From Cotesia glomerata (Eukaryota; Arthropoda; Insecta; Hymenoptera; Braconidae), in the NCBI RefSeq assembly GCF_020080835.1, contig NC_058159.1, forward strand, positions 29,859,525 through 29,923,524: a stretch of DNA of 64,000 nucleotides, given 5' to 3'. Positions within the stretch are counted from its first letter, which is position 1, and each line of letters opens with the position of its first letter. The position numbers were made by a program, and so were the translations under genes. Below, piece by piece: positions 10,589-21,664 of this stretch. A model generated the notes under the pieces. The model ran no database searches and was not told the DNA's origin. It saw nothing but the letters and a program-made list of their open reading frames with translations.

Positions 10589-12060
10589 GATAATTTTAGT
10601 TTTAAATCATTTTAATTTCAAATATTTCTTCTTTCGTAGATTTTGTATTATCGAATATAATTATCTTGAATAGAATTTCTGGCACCCAATGAATGGTATA
10701 AATGGTATAAATGACGGACCCTCTATAGTATACTTTCACTGACAACCCCATCATTCCGCGGCATCCTCCTACCGATAACTACAACCGTTATTACCATGGG
10801 CGTGGTAATTTAAGCTTTTTATTGTGTGCCGCTGACAATTGGCTTGTAAATAGAAAGGAAAAAAATCATACAATTAGAGATTAAAAGTGTCCCCAATTCC
10901 GATCGAGTTTTGCCAACCGCTCATTGTTGAGTCACTTGATAAGGGTCAAAATTTATTCTATTCCTTTTTATGGTTTTGTTTAGATCGGTTTTTTATAGAC
11001 TTAGGCTGTAATAAGCGAATTCGCGATGAATGATGAGCAGCCATCTCGCGGAAAGAGAGAAAACCGCGAGAAACAAGACTCACTTACCGGAAGACAGATG
11101 GCGACGCGGTCGATTTCATGACTAACGACTATTCGGCGTTTATTCTTGCGGCTGTGCTCGTTAAAGATCCATCGAATAAATTACAAGTTGGGCACAGATG
11201 TTTGCTCGAATCGTAAAACGTGGATTGTAACTTGATCATCCAGGGGGATGGGTAATGTATTTTTACTTCGGAGATATTTATTTCGGAATTATTGGTGTGA
11301 TTAAAGTGGATCTAAAATTCTGATTGGGAAGGTAAGGTTTTGTTGATTGTATTTTGGGATTTATAGAGTTCTCTTTATAGTTATGTTAGGAATTATTGGT
11401 CGCTTGAAATCTATTTATTTTATAATAAAATAAGAAATAATTAGCATTGGAATATATTCTAGCATTGAAATTCACGATCCGTAGGACATTTTATAATTAT
11501 TAAGCTCTGTATAGGTTATATAATATATGTTACACAAAAATAATTTTGAATCAAGAGAAAAATTCTGGAAACAAAAAAATTATTAGGTAAAGTTTCATTG
11601 TCTTGAATCAAGACGAACAATTCTTGAATTAAATCAAATTTACTTAAACCAAGAAAAATTTCTTGGTTTAAGAATTTTCCTACTCAAATCAAGATCAAGT
11701 TCTTCAAAATTATTTACTTGATTCAATTTTTTTTCTGTCAACATATACCATTAACAGTAATAATTTTTCGGCGATAGTTAGCCACTATATTTATTAATAC
11801 AATTAAACCAATAAATAAATAAATAGATAACATGTAAATTACATCTGGATTGTTAGTAACCTATGGTTGTATTCTATACCTTAGATATGATTAAATAGCA
11901 ATTTGTTTTTTAGGTAGATTTCTATAGAAATCTAACTATTGTAGCCGGTCTCATGTTGTAATTTTAGGAAAATTTTATCATAATATGTTTTATTTCATCG
12001 AGTAATGTCGAAAAATGGTATTGGCTCAAAAGTTTATATATGTATTAAAGCTATATTGCT
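10589..12060. other. Largely unique sequence with a degraded fold-back MITE
   Basis: A degenerate relative of the CAAGAG fold-back family spans about 11,533-11,742. The 10,700-11,260 part is less AT-rich than its surroundings. A strong minus-strand splice-donor match (CCG|GTAAGTGAG, boundary at 11,088/11,087) lies downstream of a minus-strand ATG at 11,119. I cannot support a gene from this alone. Confidence 0.4.
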
Positions 12061-12064
12061 ATAG

Positions 12065-12256
12065 CCATATTAAAGCAAATTTTAAGGGAGTTGGGAAAGA
12101 ACGGATAGGGGAAAGGGGGGGACCTACTCAGTGGGAATTTTTCCGTAATTGAAAAAATAATCAGACAGCCCAGACTGGGAATCGAACCCAGATCTCTCGA
12201 TTTATGTGTATATATATATATGTGATATAACGCGCTATGTCAGCAGGATTGCGCCC
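12065..12256 (-). mobile_element. tRNA-derived SINE, minus strand
   Basis: On the minus strand a tRNA-like T-arm, GGGTTCGATTCCC (complement of 12,177-12,189), serves as box B. It lies downstream of a box-A-like CTGACATAGCGCG, with a TATATA stretch where the anticodon region would be. The tail passes through TTTTCAATTACGG to a pyrimidine/purine-rich end like that of 15,245-15,410. It is not a functional tRNA. Confidence 0.6.
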
Positions 12257-13689
12257 ACAGTTCTCAACCGATCTTTATAAAATTTTGTAGGCTTATTCTG
12301 TGGATCAATACCAAGATCAAGTCCAAAGATGAGCAAAATCGGCCGGTTAGTTTACGAGTTGTGGGTGTTTGAAAATTTTCAAAAAATTTTGAATTTTGTA
12401 TTTTTTATGAAATTAATCTTCCAGATGTAAAAAATAGATAAAATCTATCAAATTTATCTTAAACTTCATTTAATAACGTTCAATTTAAACTATTATTTGT
12501 CTAGTTTTGATGATTTTTTTAATTGATTCCGTGAATTTAAAAATTTTTCAATGAACGTATTCCAGCCCTTTTTCTTTAAATAATTTTTAAGCCGTAAAAG
12601 ATAGCTTGAATTTATCAACTTTATGTTAAAATTCACATAATTATCTCCAATTTGAGCTATTATTCGTTACCTTTTGATACTTTTTTCAATTTATTTCGAA
12701 GTTTGGAAAATTTAAAAAAAATCAAAAATAAATTAATTTTTAGCTATTATCATCAAATGACTTTCGTCTGTTACAAATCCTATTTTTTAGAAAGAGTCTT
12801 TGAATATCTATTGGTTGTAGTCGGTCTCATATCATTATTTGCAAAAATATAATAAAAAATAAATTTTAGGACATTTTTGCCTTTTAATAACGTGTTTTTT
12901 TTTTTCAATATTCAAACAAGAAATCTACCTATCCATGTCGGGTATGGCCGAATGGCGTTTTTTTTATGACATTTGAAATTTTGTGCTTTTTGTTTCTGTA
13001 AAATTATCATGATTTGTAAAATATATGCATAATTTTTTTTTGTATTTTGTATTTTTCTGATTTCTATACACAGGTGTAATGCACCTCTATAAAATTAATA
13101 TCCAGAAGTAAATAAATAAATAAATAAAAATAAATGTAATTTTTTTCTTCAATATAAATCATCATTATACGGGGTGCTACCGACAAGAGCCAGGAAGTTT
13201 GCATTTTTTCTTTATTCAAATTTGAGGTTAAACATATGAATGCTCATTTAAACAACTGCGAAAGTCCTGATCCTACTGATTATCATGTATTCTTAATTAT
13301 TATTGTATTAGAGGGTACAAAAAAATGTAAAGTTGCGTATAAAAGTAGTCAATCTACAAATTTTAACGATTTAACATCATAAACTTTAAAATATAAAATT
13401 ATAAAAGTCAGAATATTGAAAATCTGAATTTGGATGACAATTAATATGACGATTGTAATTTTTCCTACAATTTTTTTCATGTAATTACTAATTATTATTA
13501 TACTACAAAAATATGACTTGATCCTTATTCTATATACTTTTATTGATAATTCCATTAAAAATGAAACTATTTATGATTACTGCGTGATAATAATATTGAA
13601 TATTACTATTTATATAATTTTTTTCCGTATAAATAGATGAAAGATCCCTTATGGGTATCGAATCACTTTTAGTTTTAACCGTTTTTTCT
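12257..13689. other. AT-rich sequence, no recognisable feature
   Basis: Long A/T runs and short (AAAT)n stretches around 13,110-13,130. Open frames are short and of AT-rich composition. I recognise none. Confidence 0.5.
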
Positions 13690-14330
13690 CTGAAACTGAT
13701 AAATATTGCTACGAGGATCTGCGGCGGCAGTCTAGTCACGGAAACCTGAGCTGTCACGAGTCAACCCCTTCCCGGGTGAGTAACGCGAGGGTCTAACACG
13801 CACCGGAGGGTAGTAGTCACGATTCCGTGAATCAAGAAAGAACAAAACAGTGCACATCCATACTACAGAACAGACATACACTGAAATTAAGTCACGAAGG
13901 GATGAATTTGGAGCTTTCATCACAAACAAGTCCGACACCGTGCATATTCACCGTGTATTATAATGTACTGAGGATTAATAAGTGAAGGGGAAGATGAGAA
14001 CCAGCAAGACGGAGCTAAAGCAACGGGTCATTAGTTGGACATGTTAATCCTGAATACTATTTAAGTTGTAACGCAGCGACAGTGATGACTCCTCGAGCTC
14101 TCGAGCTAGCTAACTGTAATCAATCAAGCTAATGCCAGCTTCAAAGAAGCCACGGTTTTTGCCAACTGGAGACTGCAACTACATCGTCGTCTATGTACTG
14201 ATGTATGCTGCTTTACACACTCGGGCTGAATGGAGAACAAAAACTCCGACAGCCAGCAAATTAAGTTAGATTGCTTGCTTGCTGGGACAAATAACTTCCT
14301 GATGAGTGCCATGCACGGAGAGAATATATT
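13690..14330. other. GC-richer island of unknown function
   Basis: Base composition is clearly higher in G+C than both flanks. A plus-strand splice-donor-like CCCGG|GTGAGTAACG lies at 13,773/13,774. Short frames exist on the minus strand but match no family I know. Possible readings are a non-coding exon, a promoter region or a decayed insertion. Confidence 0.3.
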
Positions 14331-14383
14331 TTATTATTTATTTATTTAATTATGCCAAAGCAGCTGCCAAATGGTAAAGTTTA

Positions 14384-14626
14384 CACTGATAGAAGGATTT
14401 GTTTGTATTTAATAAATCAATTTATTAAAATATTTTTCAAATATTTTTTTGGGTGGAAAAAATATTTTTTTACTATTAACAATATTCGTTAATATTAACT
14501 AAATCTATTTTTTATGAGAACAAAATTTTTGTAACTATTAAGAAGCTTTAATGTATTGAAAAAAGTATTTATTTCCACTAAATAAGATTTGTTAATAGTT
14601 AACAAATATTTTGTTGGTGATCAGTG
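14384..14626. mobile_element. CACTGATAGAAGGATTT MITE
   Basis: Begins CACTGATAGAAGGATTTG after TA (14,382-14,383) and ends TGATCAGTG. The interior uses AATAAAT and TTAATAGTTAACAAATATT motifs shared with 46,551-46,822. The right terminus has diverged. Confidence 0.55.
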
Positions 14627-14918
14627 TTGGTAGATGGCTGTACTTAACGCGTAGTTGTAAATATTTTATTTACTCTAGCGAAAAAATTGCAACTTGATTT
14701 ATTCGAAAAATTTATCAAAGCAGAAGGATTTAAACATGTTGTAAAGTTTGGTCAAGTTGTAAAATATACTAATCTTGAAAAGTTTTCAATTAATTTTAAA
14801 AATTTTTATCAATAATCGATTATTAATTATTGTACAATAGTTACTTTGATTTTAAATGTATGGTTGCAATAAAAAAATTAATTGTAAACTTCTCTAATAC
14901 TTCTCTTGTAACCTTCTA

Positions 14919-15640
14919 CACGGAAAAAAATTTCTGGGAAAATTTACTATACAACTATTGTAAAGCTGGACCATACTTTTATTACTATTAATTTTCAAAT
15001 ATTTTAGAAGAAAATTTACTATTTATTCATGAAATTTTACAATTTACGATTAGAAAAAATACGATATTACTATTGTAAAAAGTAAGAATTATAATTTCCA
15101 GTGCCGCCTCTGTATCTTTCCAATGGAACTATAACAAATTTTACAATAGTTGAATTGGAATGTTTCTCAATTAGTGTGAGCGATCGCCGTGCACAGCGCT
15201 AGACTCCGAGTTTATGTAAATGTTAAAGGGCATTTGTTCTAGTTTACCTCGGATAGCGTAGAGGGAGAGTCTCTGGCTGCCAACAAAGAGTTCTGGGTTC
15301 GAATCCCGGATAGGACGGAAATTTCAATTTCTTTTTTCAGTTACTGTATGGGTACCAATTAGTCCAACCTCCTATCTCTTTCCCTCCCTAAAATTTCTTT
15401 TAAAAAAACCGACCGTCAATTTTTACAATAATTGAATTGTAAAGTTTACAAACACATATTGTATAATTTGCTCTATATTATTCGACTTTTAAGATTCTTG
15501 CTAGCCTTGTTTGTTGGATAAGATTTACAATAGTAGATCGTAAAAATTACTAAATGAGAAGTATAGTCCACCGTTACTATTTAATTTAATAAAAATTACG
15601 ATAGTGAAATAGTAAAAATTCCTTCAATTTTCTTTCCGTG
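14919..15640. mobile_element. TIR element, CACGGAAAA ends
   Basis: Starts CACGGAAAAAAATTTC and ends TTTTCTTTCCGTG, with TA on both sides (14,917-14,918 and 15,641-15,642). The subterminal sequence repeats TTTACTATT and TTTACAAT motifs. It encloses a tRNA-like SINE head. Same end type as 48,962-50,312. Confidence 0.65.
15245..15410 (+). mobile_element. tRNA-derived SINE
   Basis: A T-arm-like CTGGGTTCGAATCCCGG (box B GGTTCGAATCC, 15,297-15,307) is preceded at tRNA-like distance by ATAGCGTAGAGGGAGAGTC (box-A-like). It continues into a tail with TTCAGTTACTGTATGGG and a CTCTTTCCCTCCC run resembling the tail of the 12.1-kb copy. It lies inside the CACGGAAAA element. Confidence 0.6.
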
Positions 15641-15787
15641 TAATTGTAATTTCTCTTTTTATTATTTGTATCCTTTAATTTCATTTTTCATTTACTTCAT
15701 TAAATATCTAATTCTCTGTAATTTTTACAATTAAAATAAAACATTGAAACACGTTTTTAAGAAATTTTTTAAATATTAATAATCCAG

Positions 15788-16013
15788 TGTGTAAATACTA
15801 ATAAATGATTCATTAAATATTAATAAATCATTTTTTATATGTTAATAAATCGTTTATTAAATAGTAATAAATATTTGGTTAGCCCAAAAAAATAGCTGCT
15901 AATAAATGAATTATTAACTGTTAATAAATATTTGTTAAGGACCTATCCTCTGATAAATCATTTATTAAATATTAACAAATCTTTTTAAATACAAAAAAAT
16001 CCTTCCATCAGTG
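15788..16013. mobile_element. CACTGAT-type MITE, left end diverged
   Basis: Ends CCTTCCATCAGTG followed by TA (16,014-16,015). The interior alternates AATAAATCATTTATTAAATA palindromes. The left terminus (near CCAGTGTGTAAATAC) is poorly conserved. Confidence 0.55.
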
Positions 16014-16883
16014 TAGAAAATAATTATTGCAATAGTGAATTCAATAATATAAAATTTAAAATATAATGAGGATAACAATAAGGATATTTATGATTAATTA
16101 TAACATTATTTAACTAGGGTAGGTGAATTGATATGACTGTAGATACACGAATCAATAATGTTAACGATGTTACTTAAATTAATACAGAGGATAGTAATAA
16201 GCAATTTAAGTCTCTAGCTCCATTAAATAATCAAACAATTCGGTTTCAAAGATCTCAATACTGGAAACACCAATAATATCAGAGCGTAGTGTTTGCAAGA
16301 GACGAATGACAGGGATAACAAATTAATTTTCATAATTATTTGATACGAAATACGGAATTTCAAAGTTAACATTGATTTAAGATAAAAGACCCAATACCGG
16401 TACGACGAAGGGTACATGACTGGTTTTTATTACTTAGAAAATATTCAAATGGTTCATTAGTAATAATAATTCATCCAATCATATAGAATAAACATGTAGT
16501 TACACGAAAATAATTAAATTTATCAATTTTGTCGAATTTAATATTAAAAAAAAAAAAAACATGTTTTTTGAAAAAGTCTAAAAGACCCATTATCGGAACA
16601 CCTTCAATGCCTAGTCCCAATACCGGAACGATAAATAAAACTAATTTTTTTAATCTAAAGAGTCCGCTTTTGGTAAGCTGGATTAATTAAATAATTAATT
16701 AACAAATCATAATACTTTATGTGAATTTTTCTGAATTTATAAAACTAATTTATAAAATGTTATCTTCGACTTAACTTTCGGCATCCTACTACTACCTATA
16801 AAAAATTAAGCAGTTAATTCAGAACTCAAATGACATGTATGCATAGTGAAACTAACAATAATTATTTAATATTAAAAAATCAA

Positions 16884-17011
16884 TAGTATATTGTGTGACT
16901 AGGGATGAAACAAAACGATTTCAGACCAGAGTGAAATTGCCTGCCCGAGCGAAGCGAGGGCTGGCATCACTCGGTCTGAAATCGTGTGTCATCCCGCGTC
17001 ACACATTATAT
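16884..17011. repeat. Compound hairpin upstream of hairpin module A
   Basis: The stem pairs CGATTTCAGACC (16,916-16,927) with GGTCTGAAATCG (16,973-16,984). It extends outward through GGGATGA/TCATCCC and GTGTGAC/GTCACAC. The tip is itself a hairpin around GAGCGAAGCGAGGGC. The outer start ATAGTATATTGTGTGAC resembles the complement of the end of module A, so both may form one unit of about 350 bp. Confidence 0.65.
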
Positions 17012-17017
17012 TTTTTT

Positions 17018-17233
17018 GCCCTCCGGGCGGAAAGTGGCAACTTTCGTCCCGCTGCGCTACATTAAGTTGCCGCTTTCCGCCTTCGTCAGACAAAAAAATA
17101 GTATACACTCCTCGGGAAGTAAATAAGAAAGCCTCAGATCACATGTTTGTTGACCTCGGCTTCGCCTCGGCCAACAATTACATGTGATCTGAGACATTTC
17201 TTACTTTACTTCCCTAGGTGTGTAATATACTAT
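17018..17233. repeat. GC-rich two-hairpin module, copy A
   Basis: Hairpin 1 (17,018-17,089) pairs GGAAAGTGGCAACTT with AAGTTGCCGCTTTCC around CCCGCTGCGCT. Hairpin 2 (17,098-17,233) has a long stem that pairs ATAGTATAC, GGGAAGTAAATAAG and CTCAGATCACATGT with CATGTGATCTGAG, CTTACTTTACTTCCC and GTAATATACTAT. It is capped by CCTCGGCTTCGCCTCGG. Copies B (17,326-17,541) and C (38,890-39,105) share the layout. Unknown family. It could be a fold-back mobile element or a structured RNA. No protein frame is credible here. Confidence 0.75.
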
Positions 17234-17235
17234 TT

Positions 17236-17893
17236 CATATAAGTTGCATTAAAAATGCTAGTTTCAATGTCTGGAGCCAACCAGAACTAGATAGTTTCAG
17301 ACGAATAGCGAAAATACCATTTTCTGCCCTCCGGCCGGAAAGTGGCAACTTTCTGGCCGCTGCGCTAAACAAAGTTGCCACATTCCGGCTACGTCGAACA
17401 GAAAAATAGTATACACACCTTGGCCAGTAAATAAGAAAGCCTCAGATCACATGTTTGTCAGCCTCGGCTTCGCCTCGGCCAACAATTACATGTGATCTGA
17501 GACTTTTCTTATTTTACTGGCCTAGGTATGTAATATACTATTTATTATAAAACTTATAATAAAATAGAAAGTAATGGTTTATTTTTTATCAAAAATTATT
17601 CGTAAATTGACAAGTTTTCTTTTATCATTCTTATTTGTGCTTAGTAACAGAATTATAATATGTCAGTACAGTTAACGGTTAGAATGACAATTATAAAGGT
17701 ATAAAATAAACAAACAATTGATAGGATTGAAAATAAAGCTGCAACTTCACCTCGCGGACAGAAAATCGTCATTTTCTGTCCGCCGGGAAGAAATAATTGA
17801 TTCCTGCCCGGGACAGTCGCATTCGTCTGAAATTGTCTAGTTTCGGTTGGCTCAACAGGCATTGAAACTCGCATTTTCAATGCAGGTTATATG
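17236..17893. repeat. Inverted repeat pair enclosing hairpin module B
   Basis: The left arm starting at 17,236 (CATATAAGTTGCATT, then AGTTTCAATGTCTG and GTTTCAGACGAATAGCG) is complemented by 17,800-17,893 (CATATAACCTGCATT, AGTTTCAATGCCTG and ATTTCAGACGAATGCG on the minus strand). The right arm also carries its own hairpins, GGACAGAAAAT/ATTTTCTGTCC and CCGGGAAGAAAT/ATTCCTGCCCGG. This suggests module B lies in a larger fold-back unit. Confidence 0.55.
17326..17541. repeat. GC-rich two-hairpin module, copy B
   Basis: Same architecture as copy A. Hairpin 1 spans 17,326-17,395 and hairpin 2 spans 17,406-17,541. Where A has GGGAAG paired with CTTCCC in hairpin 2, B has GGCCAG paired with CTGGCC. 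Where A has GGGCGG paired with CCGCCT in hairpin 1, B has GGCCGG paired with CCGGCT. Both sides of the stem changed together, so pairing is preserved. Confidence 0.75.
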
Positions 17894-18574
17894 AAAATAA
17901 ATTTTTACTAAAAATCCAAAAAAAAAAATAAACGATTCGAGGTTATACTTGACGACACTTATGTAAAAAAGAAAATTTCAAAACAGAAATTTGCTTTTAT
18001 TCTTCAAGTTAAAATTTACGAATATTTGAAACAATTTTTATAATAAAATTACTTTCTGTATTAAATGTTATTTCACAAAAACTTTTGTTGTTGTGCTTGA
18101 TGTAAACAATCAACACAGTATACATCGTAAATGTCAATAAATAATATCAATATGGCTGACTGTTCCGATACTGGGTATTAGCTCATTTCGGGTGTACCAA
18201 TAGACGAACAGTAAATTTTAAATAACAATAGGGTCTATTTTGTATTATCAATTAATTGCATCGAATTCTTAGTATCTGTATTAATACATAAAAAAAAATT
18301 TTTAGTGAAAAGTATTTCCATTAAGTTTCTATGAGCTTAAGATCATCGAGTGATTTCTTAGCAAAACCATTAAGAGACCTTGATAAGTCAGAAATCTAAG
18401 ACTATTGACATCATTAACATTTTTTTTCAATATTTCCAATATAATTTAAAGTTTCATTCATATATTATTATGTAAAAAAAAGATTGAGGTTTCTAATAAA
18501 GAAAAGTTTGTTTAATTTGATTGAGTACGAGATAAAATATAAAATAATAATTGTCAAATCGTTCCGGTATTGGG

Positions 18575-19607
18575 TCTTTTACCTTATAAGCTAATCTTTG
18601 TAATCGTCGAGAATAGTCGGCTTATTTACTTGTAATAATTTATAGAAATATGCTACTAAGTATTAAGTTCGTATTAGTCTAATTTTTTCACTATTTACCT
18701 CATGCAAAATAAACTGGACAATGTGTAATCGGCGGTGGCTCTTACAAAGAAACACATTCACGTATTTGAATAGTTGTAAAGTTTTAAACCAGACGAGACC
18801 GGAGCAATGGTGTTTACTTGAGTTTAAATGCGACCGAATATACCGCAAACAATCGGCGAAGAAGGGGTAATAAAACCACATCAAAGTTACTCTCGGGGAT
18901 CAGTTCAATCGACTGTTTTAAAGGGTGTACTTTTGTATGGACAGCAAACGATAAAAACCATAAATAAATAAATATGTTTACCCTTCTCTGCAAAGCTTAT
19001 CGCGAAAAATATATACATTTTTTCCGTTTTGATCATTTATTCAACCTCGCTAAATCAAACCGCAAATATCGCTTCGATTTTTAACCCCTTTTGTTTTTTT
19101 GAGATTACCCGAGTCAAAAATTAAAAAAAAAAAAAACCAAAAGTGCACGCCTCATAATTTTATTTTCCACAATAAAATTGATTAAAATATATTTATAAAA
19201 ATTCTACAATAAAATATACTAAATTGAGGTTATAATTGAGGATGGTTTTACTTGTATCACTGTAGAGTGTTTTACAAGGGAGGGTGGGGAATTATTGTCT
19301 CTCCACTTTTTTCTCCGCAATACAATCTTTCAACCCCGTCATTATAACTCTCAACCACTTTTTCGTCCCCACCCCCCTGCATGTCGGGATTTTTTTTTTC
19401 ATGCCCGACACACATGTGCTGCGACTGTGGCCGACTTACGCGTTATAATTAGTACCTGTATTTGCATTACGGTCTTAAATAGTATGGAGGTACCTCTATA
19501 ATGACATTTTACCTCCATAACTATATGGGAAAACCACAGAAAACCCAACCGGTACTGAGGATGGCAACGAAACGCACATATTCTTAGTTTATAATCATTG
19601 AAAAATA
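18575..19607. other. Unique AT-rich sequence
   Basis: No gene or repeat family recognised. A modestly GC-richer patch lies at 18,690-18,900 and a pyrimidine-rich patch at 19,300-19,440. Confidence 0.45.
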
Positions 19608-19683
19608 TTGGTGCGCACCGGAATCGAACCCTGGTCCCACTCTTTCATAATGCAGGTACCGAGCCGATCAGGCTATTGCCAAC
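19608..19683 (-). mobile_element. tRNA-like SINE head, minus strand
   Basis: On the minus strand TAGCCTGATCGGCTCGG matches a tRNA box A, and GGGTTCGATTCCGG a box B, at normal tRNA spacing. The acceptor stem does not close. It reads as a SINE head or decayed tRNA, not a gene. Confidence 0.55.
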
Positions 19684-19993
19684 TTTTTCAATAAAATATA
19701 CTATAAAAATACAAATAGACAGTCGTATCTTGGTTTTTTATATATAATAATCAAACGATAGTGAATTGAACGATAATATTGATTGAAAAAGTTCGCAGTG
19801 TGTTACTTTAGATGACAAAAAAAAATTATCCGGGTACAATAATTTTCTCGATAAATTTCCCTGATCCATAAACAGACACACAGACGTCCAGGAAAGATTA
19901 TTTTTAATGTTCTTATTTACTACGTTAAACAAAATAATTATTTATTATTGATATATATTTTAATGTACCTGACAGATTATTTGACTTGATATA

Positions 19994-20211
19994 CTGAAAA
20001 CAAAATTAAGTTTTAAATCAAGAGAAAAATTCTTGAACTAAGAAAATAATTTTGAAGGGTTTCATTATCTTTAATCACGACAAAAAATTCTTGGATAAAG
20101 TAAAATTTACTTAAACCAAGAAAAATTTTGAAGTTTAAGAATTTTTCTACTTAAATGAAGAAGATGAAATTCTTTAAAATTATTTACTTGAACCAACTTA
20201 ATTTTTTCTGT
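19994..20211. mobile_element. Degraded CAAGAG fold-back MITE
   Basis: Arms with AAATCAAGAGAAAAATTCTTG and ACTTAAACCAAGAAAAATTT pair imperfectly. The right end TTTTTTCTGTGTA matches the family end TTTGTCAGTGTA. Confidence 0.5.
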
Positions 20212-21664
20212 GTATAAGTGCACTCATATTATCCAGTAAGTGCGATGTAAGTAAAAAAAACAATTTCAGTTTCGAGAAAGCTGCGTTTTTTTCAAGTGTT
20301 GAGAATAGAGTAACGCTTCGCTTATGAGGCGTGCAATAAGCCTAAATCAATTGTTTTGTATGACGAATAAGTCAATGTAAGTTGATTTTTTGGATTCGAG
20401 TGACACCAAGCAGTTGGTATTGAGATTTGCGAATCCATACAAAATGACGTATCCAGATCTGCGTTTACCTTTTGCCAATACACATGTCCGCGTAGCAGCT
20501 GTGTATTGAATAGCAGTCTAGTCCTGACAAGTAGTAATTATCGGTCGATTCAACCTACCGGAATATTGTGGACATATTGCACGCTTCGATAATTGCATCA
20601 ACTATTTGCATGCATTAATAGTCCGTTGGATACATTTCGAATTGATTTGCAATTTTGGAAGCGCGGGGTACACACAGACACCGAATCAGTGATTTAGTCC
20701 TCGTCGGCGGCATCACCGCGTCACCCCATCACATCACATGTCACTCTCTTTCGGTAAATTGTTTTTTCCTTCTTCATCCTGCTATTGTACGCCTACCCAC
20801 GGTGTTTTAGTTTTTTGTGTTCATTTCACGCAATATTTTATCAGCAGCCGGTGCGTTTGCAAAGTTGTTTGACAGCAGTATCAAACTTTTGATTTATTTC
20901 GAATGAATAACACCGGTGACAGGTTCAACTTTCGAATACTAATAGACACACATTTTATTACTTTTTTTCATTTACGCTCGCGTTTCCGGGTGAGGGATTG
21001 TGATAAGTAATCAATGTTCTGATATTGTTTTACATTTTCGTTAAAAAAGCGCTGAATTTATTGTTGAAATTTAATATATAAACATACTTTTTTACACTGA
21101 GAGAAGACAATGGCTATTATAGCTACAAAAATTAAACTGATCCCTACTCTTAATTCTTAAATTTTTAAAATATAAATAAATCAATAAATTTATGATAGGT
21201 GTCTAAAAAAATTCAATCAATGAACCCTTAAAAATGCAATTATAAACTTGTTAAATCAAAAAACGTTATAGATAATGTTTTTTTCACTTTTAATTTTATA
21301 CACGGATAAAATTAAATTGTGAAATTTAATCAGCATAACATTGAATATTACAAAAAGTAATTGTAAAAAGTATTAAAGCCAAAATTTATAATTTAATATT
21401 ATATTTTTTAGCTACATATTAGATATATATTTTTAACATTAAGTTTAAAATTTATCATTTCACTTCGTAAATCTTAACGTTGGCAATATTAAATTAAAAA
21501 CTCTTAATGTAAAAATCTATTAACATTTTTTGATTATTTTTTCATACTCTAATTTTTAATAACGTTAAAAATATAAACATTGAAGTTGGAATTATTAATT
21601 ATTATACTGTAACATTTTAGACATAACATAGCTTATACTACAATTTTAAATTGTATTTATTATT
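20212..21664. other. Unique sequence, no gene recognised
   Basis: Positions 20,390-20,780 are less AT-rich than average. A TACACTGAGAGAAG end at about 21,093 and a TACACGGATAAAATT end near 21,299 resemble termini of the TIR families here but lack clear partners. Confidence 0.4.

Larger units (their letters stand above)
16384..18574. other. Segment marked by CCCAATACCGGAACGA motifs in opposite orientations
   Basis: CCCAATACCGGTACGA (16,390-16,405), CCCATTATCGGAACA (16,586-16,600) and CCCAATACCGGAACGA (16,616-16,631) lie on the plus strand. Complementary versions lie at 18,161-18,175 and 18,559-18,574. They bracket the GC-rich hairpin cluster. This may be a larger element with inverted flanks; no coding frame is visible. 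Confidence 0.4.

Noticed and set aside
12170..12256. Functional tRNA gene on the minus strand
   Set aside because: Box B is good, but the acceptor stem does not close and the anticodon arm is replaced by a TATATA run; a SINE head fits better.
17018..17541. GC-rich hairpins as bacterial contamination
   Set aside because: A near-identical copy lies at 38.9 kb in unrelated AT-rich flanks, so the module belongs to this genome.
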